Positions 39,194 through 47,826 of a stretch of DNA of 64,000 nt are shown piece by piece (the stretch's first letter is position 1; each line of letters opens with the position of its first letter). Source of the DNA: Streptomyces rubellomurinus (GTDB lineage Bacteria; Actinomycetota; Actinomycetes; Streptomycetales; Streptomycetaceae); NCBI RefSeq assembly GCF_000961885.1, contig NZ_JZKH01000008.1:1-64000 (forward strand), given 5' to 3'. The notes beneath the pieces were generated by a model, which was not told the DNA's origin, made no database searches, and worked only from the letters and a program-made list of their open reading frames with translations. The translations under genes and the position numbers were made by a program.

Positions 39194-40186
39194 ATGAAGC
39201 TCCGCCGCGGTGTCGCGATTCCGACCGCCGCCGTCCTCGCCTCGGCCGCCGTGCTCGCCGCCGCGCCGCTCGCCGCCGCCACGCCGGTGCCGACGCCCAC
39301 CGCGACGCCGACTGCCGCGCCCACCGGCACCGCGACGCCCACCGCGACCGCGACCGCCCCGGCCACCGCCGCGCCCACGGCCACGGCCACCGGCACGCCG
39401 ACCGCGGCGCCCACCGCGACCGCGACTCCCACGCCCACCGCGACCAGCAGCCAGGACCCCACCGGCCTGATGGTCCTCCCCAAGATCACGACCAAGGGCT
39501 TCCCGACCAACGTCGTCGCGGGCGCCCCGGCCGTCGAGTTCAGCGCCGAGATCGCCAACACCTCCGGCCACGAGTCGCTGTTCTGGCCGTACCTGGTCAT
39601 CGGGACGGCCCACAACAAGCTGACCGCCGCCCAGGTCAAGCTCCAGTACCAGGACCCCAACACCAAGGCCTGGAAGAACGGCACGCCGGACAACAACGGT
39701 CTGCTGGCCCAGATCCAGGACCTCGGCGACGAGCCGTTCTACCTGGCCAAGGACGAGAAGCTGACGATCCAGCTCAAGCTGGCCTTCACCGCCGACACCG
39801 AGGCGGACTACGCCGCCGTCGAGCTGGCCGGGCTCTACTTCGACCTGACGCGCGACCACAACGAGGGCCCGGGCTTCCCGGTGAGCCCGGTCTCCAGCTT
39901 CACCATCGCCGCCGCCAACGGCACCGGCGCGGGCGGCGGCAGCACCCCGGTCACCCTGCCGGACGCCAACGCCCGGAAGCAGGGCGAGGCGGGCAAGGCC
40001 AAGCCGTCCGCCGACACGGTCGCCAAGGCCAAGTCGAAGGCCGCCAGCCGCAGTGGCGCCAACCTGGCCGAGACCGGTGGCGGCAGCAACACCACCGCGA
40101 TCGCCCTGACCGGTGGCGCCGTGCTCGCCGTCGGCGCCGGCACCCTGGTGTTCCTGCGTCGCCGCAAGGCCGGCGCGAGCGCCTGA
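39194..40186 (+). CDS. LAXTG-type sortase-anchored surface protein
   Basis: 330 aa. A signal peptide (MKLRRGVAIPTAAVLASA, cut near AAAT at about residue 29) is followed by a Thr/Pro/Ala repeat stalk (about 31-85; TATPT and similar units). A globular beta-rich domain (about 90-240) resembles an Ig-like fold and is of no known type. The C-terminal sorting signal is LAETG at residues 291-295, a hydrophobic helix (TAIALTGGAVLAVGAGTLVFL) and an Arg/Lys tail. LAXTG is the class E sortase signal of Streptomyces, so the protein is covalently wall-linked. No sortase gene is adjacent. Confidence 0.85.
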   Translation: MKLRRGVAIPTAAVLASAAVLAAAPLAAATPVPTPTATPTAAPTGTATPTATATAPATAAPTATATGTPTAAPTATATPTPTATSSQDPTGLMVLPKITTKGFPTNVVAGAPAVEFSAEIANTSGHESLFWPYLVIGTAHNKLTAAQVKLQYQDPNTKAWKNGTPDNNGLLAQIQDLGDEPFYLAKDEKLTIQLKLAFTADTEADYAAVELAGLYFDLTRDHNEGPGFPVSPVSSFTIAAANGTGAGGGSTPVTLPDANARKQGEAGKAKPSADTVAKAKSKAASRSGANLAETGGGSNTTAIALTGGAVLAVGAGTLVFLRRRKAGASA

Positions 40187-40200
40187 TCCGGACGCCCCGG

Positions 40201-40228
40201 CCCGGCACCCCTCACCCGGGGTGCCGGG
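40201..40228. terminator. Bidirectional terminator
   Basis: Perfect 11-bp stem cccggcacccc (40201-40211) with ggggtgccggg (40218-40228), loop 6, between the convergent surface protein and hydrolase genes. Confidence 0.85.
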
Positions 40229-40237
40229 CCCCGGCGT

Positions 40238-41494
40238 TCACGCGGGGTCGAGCGCGGGGCCCGGCGGCTCGGCCGCCCCGCGGAACTCCGCGGCGCGCCT
40301 GAGCAGCGCGGCCAGCTCGCGGTCGACCAGCTCCGGGCGCTCCAGCATCACCAGGTGCCCGGCGCCCTCCACCAGCACCAGCTCCGCGCCCGGCAGCCGC
40401 TCGGCCATCGTCTCGCTGTGCGCCGAGGGCGTCAGCAGGTCCTTCGTCCCGGCCAGCACCAGCGTCGGCAGGCCGCGCAGCCCGGCCAGCGCCTCGTACT
40501 TGTCGTGCGCGCCGAACACCGGGTAGAACTCCGCGACCACGTCGATCGGCGTCGCGTCCAGCAGCTGCTCGGCGAAGCGCACCACGCCCGGGTCGACGTC
40601 CTTGCCGCCGAACGAGAACCGCCGGTAGAAGACGCCCGTCACGTCCGAGCCCAGCCGCCTGGTCGCCTCCACCAGCTCGACCTGGCGGCCCAGCAGCTTC
40701 ACCACGCCCGGCGCGACCTTCTTGAACAGCTTCGCGCCGGCCTTGGGCAGGCCCAGGCTCACCTCGTTCCAGTCCCCCGCCAGGGTGCCGATCAGCGCCA
40801 CCCCGGCCACCCGCTCCCGGAACAGCTCCGGGTGCTGGTCGGCCAGCGCCATCACCGTCATGCCACCCATCGAGTGCCCCACCAGCACCAGCGGCCCGGT
40901 CGGCGCGACGGCGTCGAGCACCGCCTTGAGGTCCCCGCCCAGCTGGTCGATGCCGGCCGGCTCGCCCGTCAGGTACGAGCGGGAGCGCTCGGAGCGGCCG
41001 TGGCTGCGCTGGTCCCAGAAGACCATCCGCACGCCCTCGCGCAGCGCGGCCCGCTGGAAGTGCCAGCTGTCCTGGTTGAGGCAGTAGCCGTGGCAGAACA
41101 CCACGGTCAGCGGCTCGGGGCCGTCGCCGCCGGCACCGTCGCCGTCCGGCTCGGCCCAGCCGGTGCCGTCCAGCTCCACGTAAAGCTCGGTGCCGTCCGG
41201 CGCCGGAACCGTCAGCGGGCGGCCGCGCAGCGAGCCGTACGGGGCGCTGGCGTCCAGCTCGTCCCGGACCCGGCGGCGCATCGCCCGGCCGACCGTCAGC
41301 CGTTCTATCGCCACCCCGGCGGCCGCACCGGCCGCCAGCACACCGACCGAGATCCCGATCACACCGGCCCGGGACACCCCGGGCGTCCCGGAGGCGCCGG
41401 AAGCCGCACCGGCCGCCGCCCTGACCGCGTCGACCGCCTCGGCGGCCTTCGCCACCGCCGCGGCCGCGCCGCCCTCGGCCGGTGCGTCCGTCAT
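40238..41494 (-). CDS. Alpha/beta hydrolase with N-terminal membrane anchor
   Basis: 418 aa. An Ala-rich N-terminus is followed by a membrane helix (about residues 45-67, GVIGISVGVLAAGAAAGVAI). The hydrolase fold shows the oxyanion FCHGYCLNQ, the nucleophile Ser in VGHSMGGM, an acid Asp in LAGTKDLLTP and the catalytic His in GAGHLVMLE. The ATG at 41494 overlaps the alr stop in an ATGA, so it is translated with alanine racemase. This pairing is common in Streptomyces. The substrate is unknown. Confidence 0.88.
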   Translation of the reverse strand: MTDAPAEGGAAAAVAKAAEAVDAVRAAAGAASGASGTPGVSRAGVIGISVGVLAAGAAAGVAIERLTVGRAMRRRVRDELDASAPYGSLRGRPLTVPAPDGTELYVELDGTGWAEPDGDGAGGDGPEPLTVVFCHGYCLNQDSWHFQRAALREGVRMVFWDQRSHGRSERSRSYLTGEPAGIDQLGGDLKAVLDAVAPTGPLVLVGHSMGGMTVMALADQHPELFRERVAGVALIGTLAGDWNEVSLGLPKAGAKLFKKVAPGVVKLLGRQVELVEATRRLGSDVTGVFYRRFSFGGKDVDPGVVRFAEQLLDATPIDVVAEFYPVFGAHDKYEALAGLRGLPTLVLAGTKDLLTPSAHSETMAERLPGAELVLVEGAGHLVMLERPELVDRELAALLRRAAEFRGAAEPPGPALDPA

Positions 41495-42690
41495 GCCGAC
41501 AGGCCCTCGGCGCCGCTGCCGCCCACGTAGCGGCGCGGCACCCGGCCGCCGATCCGGGTGACGATCTCGTACGAGATGGTGCCGGCGGCCCGGGCCCAGT
41601 CCTCGGCGGTCGGCTCGCCGCGCTCGCCGTTGCCGAACAGCAGCACCTCCTCGCCGATCGCGGGGGTGTCGCCGCCCAGGTCCACCACGAACTGGTCCAT
41701 CGCCACCCGGCCCGCCACCGCACGCCACTTGCCGGCGACCTGCACCGGGCCGGAGCCGCTCGCGTGCCGCGGGATGCCGTCGCCGTAGCCGACCGGGACG
41801 AGGCCGAGGGTGGTCGGCCCGGGCGTCGTGTAGTGGTGGCCGTAGCTCACGCCGTGACCGCCGGGAACGTGCTTGACCAGCGCCAGCCGGGCACTCAGCG
41901 CCATCACCGGGCGCAGCCCGAAGTCGGCCGGCGAGCCCACCTCGGGCACCGGCGAGAGCCCGTACGCGGCCAGGCCGGTGCGGACCAGGTCGAAGTGCGA
42001 CTCGGGCAGCAGCAGCGTGGCCGGCGAGTTCGCCAGGTGCCGCACCTCCGGGCGCAGCCCGGCCGCCTCGGCCACGTCCAGCGCGGTGCGGTACGAGTCC
42101 AGCTGGGCCCGGATCGACGGGTGACCAGGCTCGTCGGCCGCCGCGAAGTGCGACCAGATGCCGACGACCCTCAGCAGCCCCTCCGCCTCGGCGCGGCGGG
42201 CCGCGGCCACCAGCTCCGGCCAGTCGTGCGGCTGGCAGCCGTTGCGGCCCAGGCCGGTGTCGGCCTTCAGGTGCACCCGGGCCGGGATGCCGGTCTCCCG
42301 GACGGCGGGCAGCAGCTCGTCCAGCGCCCACCGGCCGCTCACCGAGATGTCCAGGTCAGCGCGCAGCGCCTCCCGCCACGGGCCGCCCGGCGTCCACAGC
42401 CAGCACAGCACCCGGGCCTGCTCCGGGCGGATCCCCGCCGCCCGCAGCGCCAGCGCCTCCTCCGGCATCGCGCAACCGAGCCAGCCGACCCCGTTCGCCA
42501 CCGCCTCCCGGGCACACGCGACCGCCCCGTGGCCATAGGCGTCCGCCTTGACCGCGAGCATCACCGCCGTGTTCCCGACGCGCTCCCGCAGGGCGGCGAG
42601 GTTGCCGCGCAGGGCGCCCAGGTCGATGGTCGCCTCGGCCCGTACGCCGTCGGTGAGGGGGACTGTGCCGGTCGTGTTCGCTGTTGTCAT
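41491..42690 (-). CDS. alr: Alanine racemase
   Basis: PLP enzyme giving D-alanine for peptidoglycan. The 399-aa protein carries the PLP lysine in VMLAVKADAYGHG, the barrel HLKADTGLGRNG and the C-terminal-domain catalytic Tyr in SYGHHYTTP, and closes with DQFVVDLG. I start at ATG 42690 (MTTANTTGTVPL) with GGGAG 10 bases upstream; the longer frame to 42846 is Arg-rich and unlike the family. It is coupled to the hydrolase downstream and lies in a run of wall and cofactor genes (nnr, glmS, glmM). Confidence 0.95.
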   Translation of the reverse strand: MTTANTTGTVPLTDGVRAEATIDLGALRGNLAALRERVGNTAVMLAVKADAYGHGAVACAREAVANGVGWLGCAMPEEALALRAAGIRPEQARVLCWLWTPGGPWREALRADLDISVSGRWALDELLPAVRETGIPARVHLKADTGLGRNGCQPHDWPELVAAARRAEAEGLLRVVGIWSHFAAADEPGHPSIRAQLDSYRTALDVAEAAGLRPEVRHLANSPATLLLPESHFDLVRTGLAAYGLSPVPEVGSPADFGLRPVMALSARLALVKHVPGGHGVSYGHHYTTPGPTTLGLVPVGYGDGIPRHASGSGPVQVAGKWRAVAGRVAMDQFVVDLGGDTPAIGEEVLLFGNGERGEPTAEDWARAAGTISYEIVTRIGGRVPRRYVGGSGAEGLSA

Positions 42691-43027
42691 CAGGGTCAGT
42701 CTCCCAGACGTCCCGGAGTCCTCGCCGAACGGCCCATCGGCGCGGCGGCCGACGACGACCGGCCGGCACCGCGCCGACCTGCGGCGAACCGCCCGTCCGC
42801 CCAGCTGAGGACGCCACGCCCGGACGCTCCGGTTCCGCCCCGCCACTCCGGCGGTAGCCGGATACGACCCGACTGGCAGCCTCGGCCGACCTGCCGAGCC
42901 GAACCCTCACGCGGACCGCAGCCCACGCCATGGCGGCGGGCCACCGATCAGCGGAGCCGGGCGCGGCTGCCGGGCACCACCACCGGCTCCCGGCGGTCCC
43001 CGCAGCCGCATGCCCGGCCCCCGCCGG
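42691..43027. other. Intergenic region between nnr and alr
   Basis: 337 bases without a recognisable gene. It should hold the alr promoter and the end of the nnr transcript. The open frames here have Arg/Gly/Pro-rich shadow translations only. Confidence 0.5.
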
Positions 43028-44491
43028 TCAGGCCTGCCGGACCGCGCGCCAGACCGCCGGGAGGGCCTCCGCCACGGCCAGGGCCGTCACCGGCGCGCCC
43101 GGGGCGCCCGCCGCCTCGCGGCCCGCCAGGCCGTGCAGGTAGGCCGCGACCGAGGCCGCGTCCAGTGGGGGCAGGCCCGCGGCCAGCAGGGAGCCGGCCA
43201 GGCCGGCCAGGACGTCGCCGCTGCCCGCGGTGGCGAGCCAGGAGGTGCCGGTGGGGTTGACCCGGACGGCGCCGCCCGGGTCGGCGATCACCGTGGTGGA
43301 GCCCTTGAGCAGCACGGTCGCCCGGTAGGCGGCGGCGAGCCGACGGGCGGTGGCGAGGCGGCGCGCGGCCAGGTCGTCGGCGGCCGCGGGCGCGCCGCCG
43401 TCCGCGCCGGCGAGCAGCCGGGCGGCCTCGCCGGTGTGCGGGGTGAGCAGGGTGGGTGCGGTCCGGCCGGCCAGGGCGGACGGGCCGATCCGGCCGAGCT
43501 CGGTGAGCCCGTCCGCGTCGACGAGCACCGGGACGTCGCTCGCGAGAGCCTCGGCCAGCGCCTGCCGGGCCCCCTCACCGCCGCCGGGCCCGACCACCCA
43601 GGCCTGCACCCGCCCGGCCCCGGCGGGCCCGCCCTCGGTCACCAGCGTCTCGGGAAAGCGCCGCACCACTTCCTCCGCCGCCGCTCCGACGTACCGGACG
43701 GCGCCCGCGCCGCCCCGCAGCGCCCCGGCCACGGCCAGCAGCGCCGCGCCCGGGTAGGTCGCCGAGCCGGCCGCCACCCCGACCACGCCGCGCCGGTACT
43801 TGTCGCTCTCCGCGCCGGGCAGCGGCAACAGCGCAGCCACGTCCGCGTGCTGCAGGGCCGTCAGCTCCGGCTGCGGCAGCGTCAGCCCGATGTCCACCAG
43901 CTGCACGGCACCCGCGTACGAGGCCCCGGGGTCGATCAGCAGCCCGGGCTTGTACGTGCCGAAGCAGACCGTGACGTCCGCCCGCAGCGCCACGCCCGGC
44001 ACCTCGCCGGTGTCCGCGTCCACCCCGCTGGGCAGGTCCACCGCCACCACCACCCCGCGCCGCCGGGCCTCGGCGTACGGGACGGCCCCGGGGCGCAGCC
44101 CGCCCCGGCCGCCGATGCCGACGATGCCGTCCAGGACGAGGTCCGCGCACGAGAAGTCGGCCAGGCCGACTTCCTGCTCCGCCGTCACCCGCCCGCGCGC
44201 CGCCCGCAGCGCGGCCAGCCCGCCCGCATGCGCCTTCCCGGGCGCCAGCAGCACCGCCGTCACCCGCGCCCCGCGCCGGGCCAGCGCCGCCCCGGCGTAC
44301 AGGGCGTCACCCCCGTTGTCCCCGCTGCCCACGAGCACCGTCACCCGGCTGCCGTACACCCGGCCCAGCAACCGGGCACACGTGGCGGCCAGCCCGGCGG
44401 CCGCCCGCTGCATCAGCGCGCCCTCCGGCAGCCGCGCCATCAGCTCGGCCTCGGCGGCCCGAACGGTTTCCACAGGGTGTGCATGACGCAT
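43028..44491 (-). CDS. nnr: Bifunctional NAD(P)H-hydrate epimerase / ADP-dependent dehydratase
   Basis: 487-aa repair enzyme that restores damaged NADH/NADPH hydrates. The N-terminal epimerase part (residues 1-215) has the GSGDNGGDALYAG loop and VDLPSGVDADTG. The C-terminal dehydratase part (about 225-487) has PLPGAESDKYRRG, LLTPHTGEAARLL, VLLKGSTTVI and the ATP-site GSGDVLAGLAG. ATG 44491 has AGGAG 7 bases upstream. It corresponds to E. coli yjeF/nnr. Confidence 0.94.
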   Translation of the reverse strand: MRHAHPVETVRAAEAELMARLPEGALMQRAAAGLAATCARLLGRVYGSRVTVLVGSGDNGGDALYAGAALARRGARVTAVLLAPGKAHAGGLAALRAARGRVTAEQEVGLADFSCADLVLDGIVGIGGRGGLRPGAVPYAEARRRGVVVAVDLPSGVDADTGEVPGVALRADVTVCFGTYKPGLLIDPGASYAGAVQLVDIGLTLPQPELTALQHADVAALLPLPGAESDKYRRGVVGVAAGSATYPGAALLAVAGALRGGAGAVRYVGAAAEEVVRRFPETLVTEGGPAGAGRVQAWVVGPGGGEGARQALAEALASDVPVLVDADGLTELGRIGPSALAGRTAPTLLTPHTGEAARLLAGADGGAPAAADDLAARRLATARRLAAAYRATVLLKGSTTVIADPGGAVRVNPTGTSWLATAGSGDVLAGLAGSLLAAGLPPLDAASVAAYLHGLAGREAAGAPGAPVTALAVAEALPAVWRAVRQA

Positions 44492-44762
44492 GCGGGAGCT
44501 CCTTCAGCAGTCGGCCGACGCCGGATCGCGGCACCCCTTCGAGTGGCCTCTCCACCGATCCCCTGTCGGCACCGGACGGTACGCCTACGTTGGCACTCGT
44601 GGATCTCCTTCAGGCGTTCCTGAGGCTGCACGTGCCCCAGGGATTCACGATCGAACTCTTCCGACCCTGGGAGGAGATCATCGTGACCGCACCTTCCGGG
44701 GGCAGGAGCCGTGGTCACTGCCAGCCGGCATCGCGCTCGTTCTGGAAGTCAACGCTCGACAC
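44492..44762. other. Intergenic region between glmS and nnr with an orphan ORF
   Basis: 271 bases between nnr and the glmS terminator. In related genomes, as I recall, the holo-ACP synthase gene acpS often lies here; no AcpS signature is present. A 59-aa frame on the plus strand (GTG 44599 to stop 44778; LLQAFLRLHVPQGFTIEL) has no ribosome site and runs into the terminator stem. It is not called as a gene. Confidence 0.4.
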
Positions 44763-44801
44763 GGCGCCCCTGCGGTAGGGCACAGCCACCGCAGGGGCGC
44801 C
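44763..44801. terminator. glmS terminator
   Basis: Perfect 14-bp stem ggcgcccctgcggt (44763-44776) with accgcaggggcgcc (44788-44801), loop 11, starting 10 bases past the glmS stop. Confidence 0.88.
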
Positions 44802-44811
44802 GGCGCCGTCA

Positions 44812-46668
44812 CTACTCGACCGTGACCGACTTCGCCAGGTTGCGCGGCTGGTCGACCTCGTGGCCCTTGGCCGTGGCCAGCTCGCAGGCGAAGACCTGGA
44901 GCGGGACGGTGGAGACCAGCGGCTGCAGCAGGGTCGGGGTGACCGGGATGCGGATCAGGTGGTCCGCGTACGGGACGACGGCCTCGTCGCCCTCCTCGGC
45001 GATCACGATCGTGCGGGCGCCGCGGGCCCGGATCTCCTGGATGTTGGAGACGATCTTGTCGTGCAGGATCGACCGCCCGCGCGGCGAGGGCACGACCACC
45101 ACGACCGGCAGCCCCTCCTCGATCAGCGCGATCGGGCCGTGCTTGAGCTCGCCCGCCGCGAAGCCCTCGGCGTGCATGTACGCCAGCTCCTTGAGCTTGA
45201 GCGCGCCCTCCAGGGCCACCGGGAAGCCGACGTGGCGGCCGAGGAACAGCACCGAGCGGGCGTCGGCCAGGGAGCGGGCCAGCTCGCGCACCGGCTCCAT
45301 GGTCTCCAGCACCTGCTCGACCTGCTTGGGCGCGTCGCCGAGCTCGCGGATGACGGCGAAGATCTCGTCGCCCCACTTGGTGCCGCGCACCTGGCCCAGG
45401 TACAGGGCGACCAGGTAGCAGGCCACCAGCTGGGTGAGGAACGCCTTGGTGGACGCGACCGCGACCTCCGGCCCGGCGTGGGTGTACAGCACCGCGTCCG
45501 ACTCGCGCGGGATGGTCGAGCCGTTGGTGTTGCAGATCGCCAGCACCTTGGCGCCCTGCTCGCGCGCGTGCCGCAGCGCCATCAGGGTGTCCATGGTCTC
45601 GCCGGACTGCGAGATGGCGATGACCAGCGTGCCGGGGCCCATGATCGGGTCGCGGTAGCGGAACTCCGAGGCGACCTCGACCTCGCAGGGGATGCGGGTC
45701 CAGTGCTCGATCGCGTACTTGGCGATCATGCCGGCGTGGAACGCGGTGCCGCAGGCGACGATGACGACCTTGTCGACGGAGCGCAGCTCGGCGTCCGAGA
45801 TCCGCAGCTCGTCGAGGGTGAGCCGGCCGTCGGTGCCGATCCGGCCGAGGAGGGTGTCGGCGACGGCCTTCGGCTGCTCGGCGATCTCCTTGAGCATGAA
45901 GTAGTCGTAGCCGCCCTTCTCGGCGGCGGAGGCGTCCCAGTCGACGTGGTACTCGCGCACGTCGGCCGGGGTGCCGTCGAAGTTGGTCACCGTGACGGCG
46001 TCGCGGCGCAGCTCGACGACCTGGTCCTGGCCCAGCTCGATCGCCTCGCGGGTGTGCGCGATGAACGCGGCGACGTCCGAGGCGAGGAAGTTCTCGCCCT
46101 CGCCGCGCCCGACGACCAGCGGCGAGTTGCGGCGGGCGCCGACCACCACGTCGGGCGCGTCGGCGTGGACGGCCACGAGGGTGAAGGCGCCGTCCAGCCG
46201 GCGGCAGACGACCCGCATGGCCTCGGCGAGGTCGCCCTGGTAGGCCTCGCCGAGCAGGTGGGCGACGACCTCGGTGTCGGTCTCGGAGCGCAGGGTGTGG
46301 CCGCGCTCGGCGATCTCGGCGCGCAGCTGCGCGAAGTTCTCGATGATGCCGTTGTGCACCACGGCGACCTTGAGGTGGTCGTCGAGGTGGGGGTGGGCGT
46401 TGGCGTCCGTCGGGCCGCCGTGGGTGGCCCAACGGGTGTGGCCGATGCCCGTGGTGCCGCCGGGAAGAGGGGTCTCGGCGAGCGACTTCTCCAGGTTGGC
46501 GAGCTTGCCCGCCCGCTTGTCGGTGACCAGGACCCACTGCCCATCGGGGTCCTGCGTCTGTACCGCTACTCCGGCCGAGTCGTAGCCCCGGTACTCCAGT
46601 CGCTGCAAGCCAGCGATGACGACGTCGAGGGCGGACTGAGCGCCCACATATCCAACAATTCCGCACAT
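44812..46668 (-). CDS. glmS: Glutamine-fructose-6-phosphate aminotransferase (isomerizing)
   Basis: Makes glucosamine-6-phosphate for peptidoglycan. The start is fixed at ATG 46668 because the class II amidotransferase needs Cys as its first residue after Met (MCGIVGYVG). The 618-aa protein shows RLEYRGYDSAG, TRWATHG and VVHNGIIENF in the glutaminase half. Two SIS domains (about 290-610) follow, with ISQSGETMDT, STKAF and the closing LAKSVTVE. It is divergent from coaA; the next step, GlmM, is encoded at 47.8-49.2 kb. I saw no glmS ribozyme upstream. Confidence 0.97.
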   Translation of the reverse strand: MCGIVGYVGAQSALDVVIAGLQRLEYRGYDSAGVAVQTQDPDGQWVLVTDKRAGKLANLEKSLAETPLPGGTTGIGHTRWATHGGPTDANAHPHLDDHLKVAVVHNGIIENFAQLRAEIAERGHTLRSETDTEVVAHLLGEAYQGDLAEAMRVVCRRLDGAFTLVAVHADAPDVVVGARRNSPLVVGRGEGENFLASDVAAFIAHTREAIELGQDQVVELRRDAVTVTNFDGTPADVREYHVDWDASAAEKGGYDYFMLKEIAEQPKAVADTLLGRIGTDGRLTLDELRISDAELRSVDKVVIVACGTAFHAGMIAKYAIEHWTRIPCEVEVASEFRYRDPIMGPGTLVIAISQSGETMDTLMALRHAREQGAKVLAICNTNGSTIPRESDAVLYTHAGPEVAVASTKAFLTQLVACYLVALYLGQVRGTKWGDEIFAVIRELGDAPKQVEQVLETMEPVRELARSLADARSVLFLGRHVGFPVALEGALKLKELAYMHAEGFAAGELKHGPIALIEEGLPVVVVVPSPRGRSILHDKIVSNIQEIRARGARTIVIAEEGDEAVVPYADHLIRIPVTPTLLQPLVSTVPLQVFACELATAKGHEVDQPRNLAKSVTVE

Positions 46669-46767
46669 GCGTGCCAGCATAAGGGCGGTTTCGCGCCGCT
46701 TTTCCCGGCTCTCCGGAACGTTGGGTGACCGACACCACAACCACCGTGAACGGGGCGACGGCTCACA

Positions 46768-47763
46768 ATGGAGCATGTGCTGACCGAACTCTGTACGCGG
46801 GGCGCCCCCGCGCCCGGCCCCTCGCCGTCCCCCTACGTGGACCTCAGCAGGGCCGAGTGGAGCGCGCTGCGCGAGCGAACGCCGCTGCCGTTGACCGCCG
46901 AGGAGGTCGAGCGACTGCGCGGCCTCGGCACCGCCCTCGACCTGGACGAGGTCCGCGACGTCTACCTGCCGCTGTCCCGGCTGCTGAACCTGTACATCCA
47001 CGCCACGCACGAGCTGCGCGGCGCGCTGGGCACCTTCCTGGACACCCCGGACACCGAGCGCACCCGGACGCCGTTCATCATCGGCGTGGCCGGCTCGGTG
47101 GCGGTCGGCAAGTCGACCACCGCGCGCCTGCTGCAGGCCCTGCTCGCCCGCTGGCCCGAGCACCCCCGGGTCGAGTTGGTCACCACGGACGGCTTCCTGC
47201 TGCCCAACGCCGAGCTGCGCCGCCGCGGCCTGATGGCCCGCAAGGGCTTCCCCGAGTCGTACGACCGCCGGGCGCTGATGCGCTTCGTCGCGGACGTGAA
47301 GGCGGGCAGGGAGCGGGTCTCCGCGCCGGTGTACTCGCACCTGGTGTACGACATCGTGCCGGACGAGGTGCTGACGGTGGAGCGCCCCGACATCCTGATC
47401 GTCGAGGGCCTGAACGTGCTGCAGCCGGCGCTGCCCGGCAACGACGGCCGCACCCGGCTCGCGGTGGCCGACTACTTCGACTTCTCGATCTACGTCGACG
47501 CCCGCACCGACGACATCGAGCACTGGTACCTGGACCGCTTCCGCAAGCTGCGGCAGACCGCCTTCCAGGACCCGAACTCCTACTTCCGCCGCTTCACCGA
47601 GGTGCCGGAGGAGGAGGCGATGGAGTACGGCCGGCAGGTCTGGCGCACCATCAACAAGCCGAACCTGCTGGAGAACGTGCTGCCCACCCGCGGCCGGGCC
47701 ACCCTGGTCCTGCAGAAGGGCCAGGACCACAAGGTCCGCCGTGCGCTGCTGCGCAAGCTCTGA
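46768..47763 (+). CDS. coaA: Type I pantothenate kinase
   Basis: 331-aa kinase for the first step of CoA synthesis. It has P-loop [17 protein letters not shown] (about residue 110), [32 protein letters not shown] and VEGLNVLQP, the full type I (PanK-CoaA) set. It is divergent from glmS with 99 bases between starts. The purine-rich site ahead of ATG 46768 is weak, so the exact start is a little uncertain. Confidence 0.95.
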   Translation: MEHVLTELCTRGAPAPGPSPSPYVDLSRAEWSALRERTPLPLTAEEVERLRGLGTALDLDEVRDVYLPLSRLLNLYIHATHELRGALGTFLDTPDTERTRTPFIIGVAGSVAVGKSTTARLLQALLARWPEHPRVELVTTDGFLLPNAELRRRGLMARKGFPESYDRRALMRFVADVKAGRERVSAPVYSHLVYDIVPDEVLTVERPDILIVEGLNVLQPALPGNDGRTRLAVADYFDFSIYVDARTDDIEHWYLDRFRKLRQTAFQDPNSYFRRFTEVPEEEAMEYGRQVWRTINKPNLLENVLPTRGRATLVLQKGQDHKVRRALLRKL

Positions 47764-47769
47764 GCGCAG

Positions 47770-47812
47770 CGCAGGAGAAGGGCCCCGCACCGAGCGGGGC
47801 CCTTCTCCTGCG
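47770..47812. terminator. Bidirectional terminator between coaA and glmM
   Basis: A 19-bp perfect stem (47770-47788 with 47794-47812) around a 5-base loop, the strongest hairpin in the window. It serves the convergent coaA and glmM genes. Confidence 0.92.
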
Positions 47813-47826
47813 TAGAGCGGCGGGGG

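Noticed and set aside
39280..39450. Repetitive DNA that might be read as a CRISPR or satellite array
   Set aside because: It encodes the Thr/Pro/Ala stalk of the LAETG protein in frame; the repeats are codon-level and irregular.
44599..44778. Plus-strand 59-aa frame (GTG start) between nnr and glmS
   Set aside because: No ribosome site, no family match and its stop lies in the glmS terminator; kept only as a note in the gap entry.
46569..46767. Possible glmS ribozyme upstream of glmS
   Set aside because: The region ahead of the glmS start is short, shared with the divergent coaA promoter, and shows no ribozyme-like fold; the ribozyme is a Firmicutes feature.
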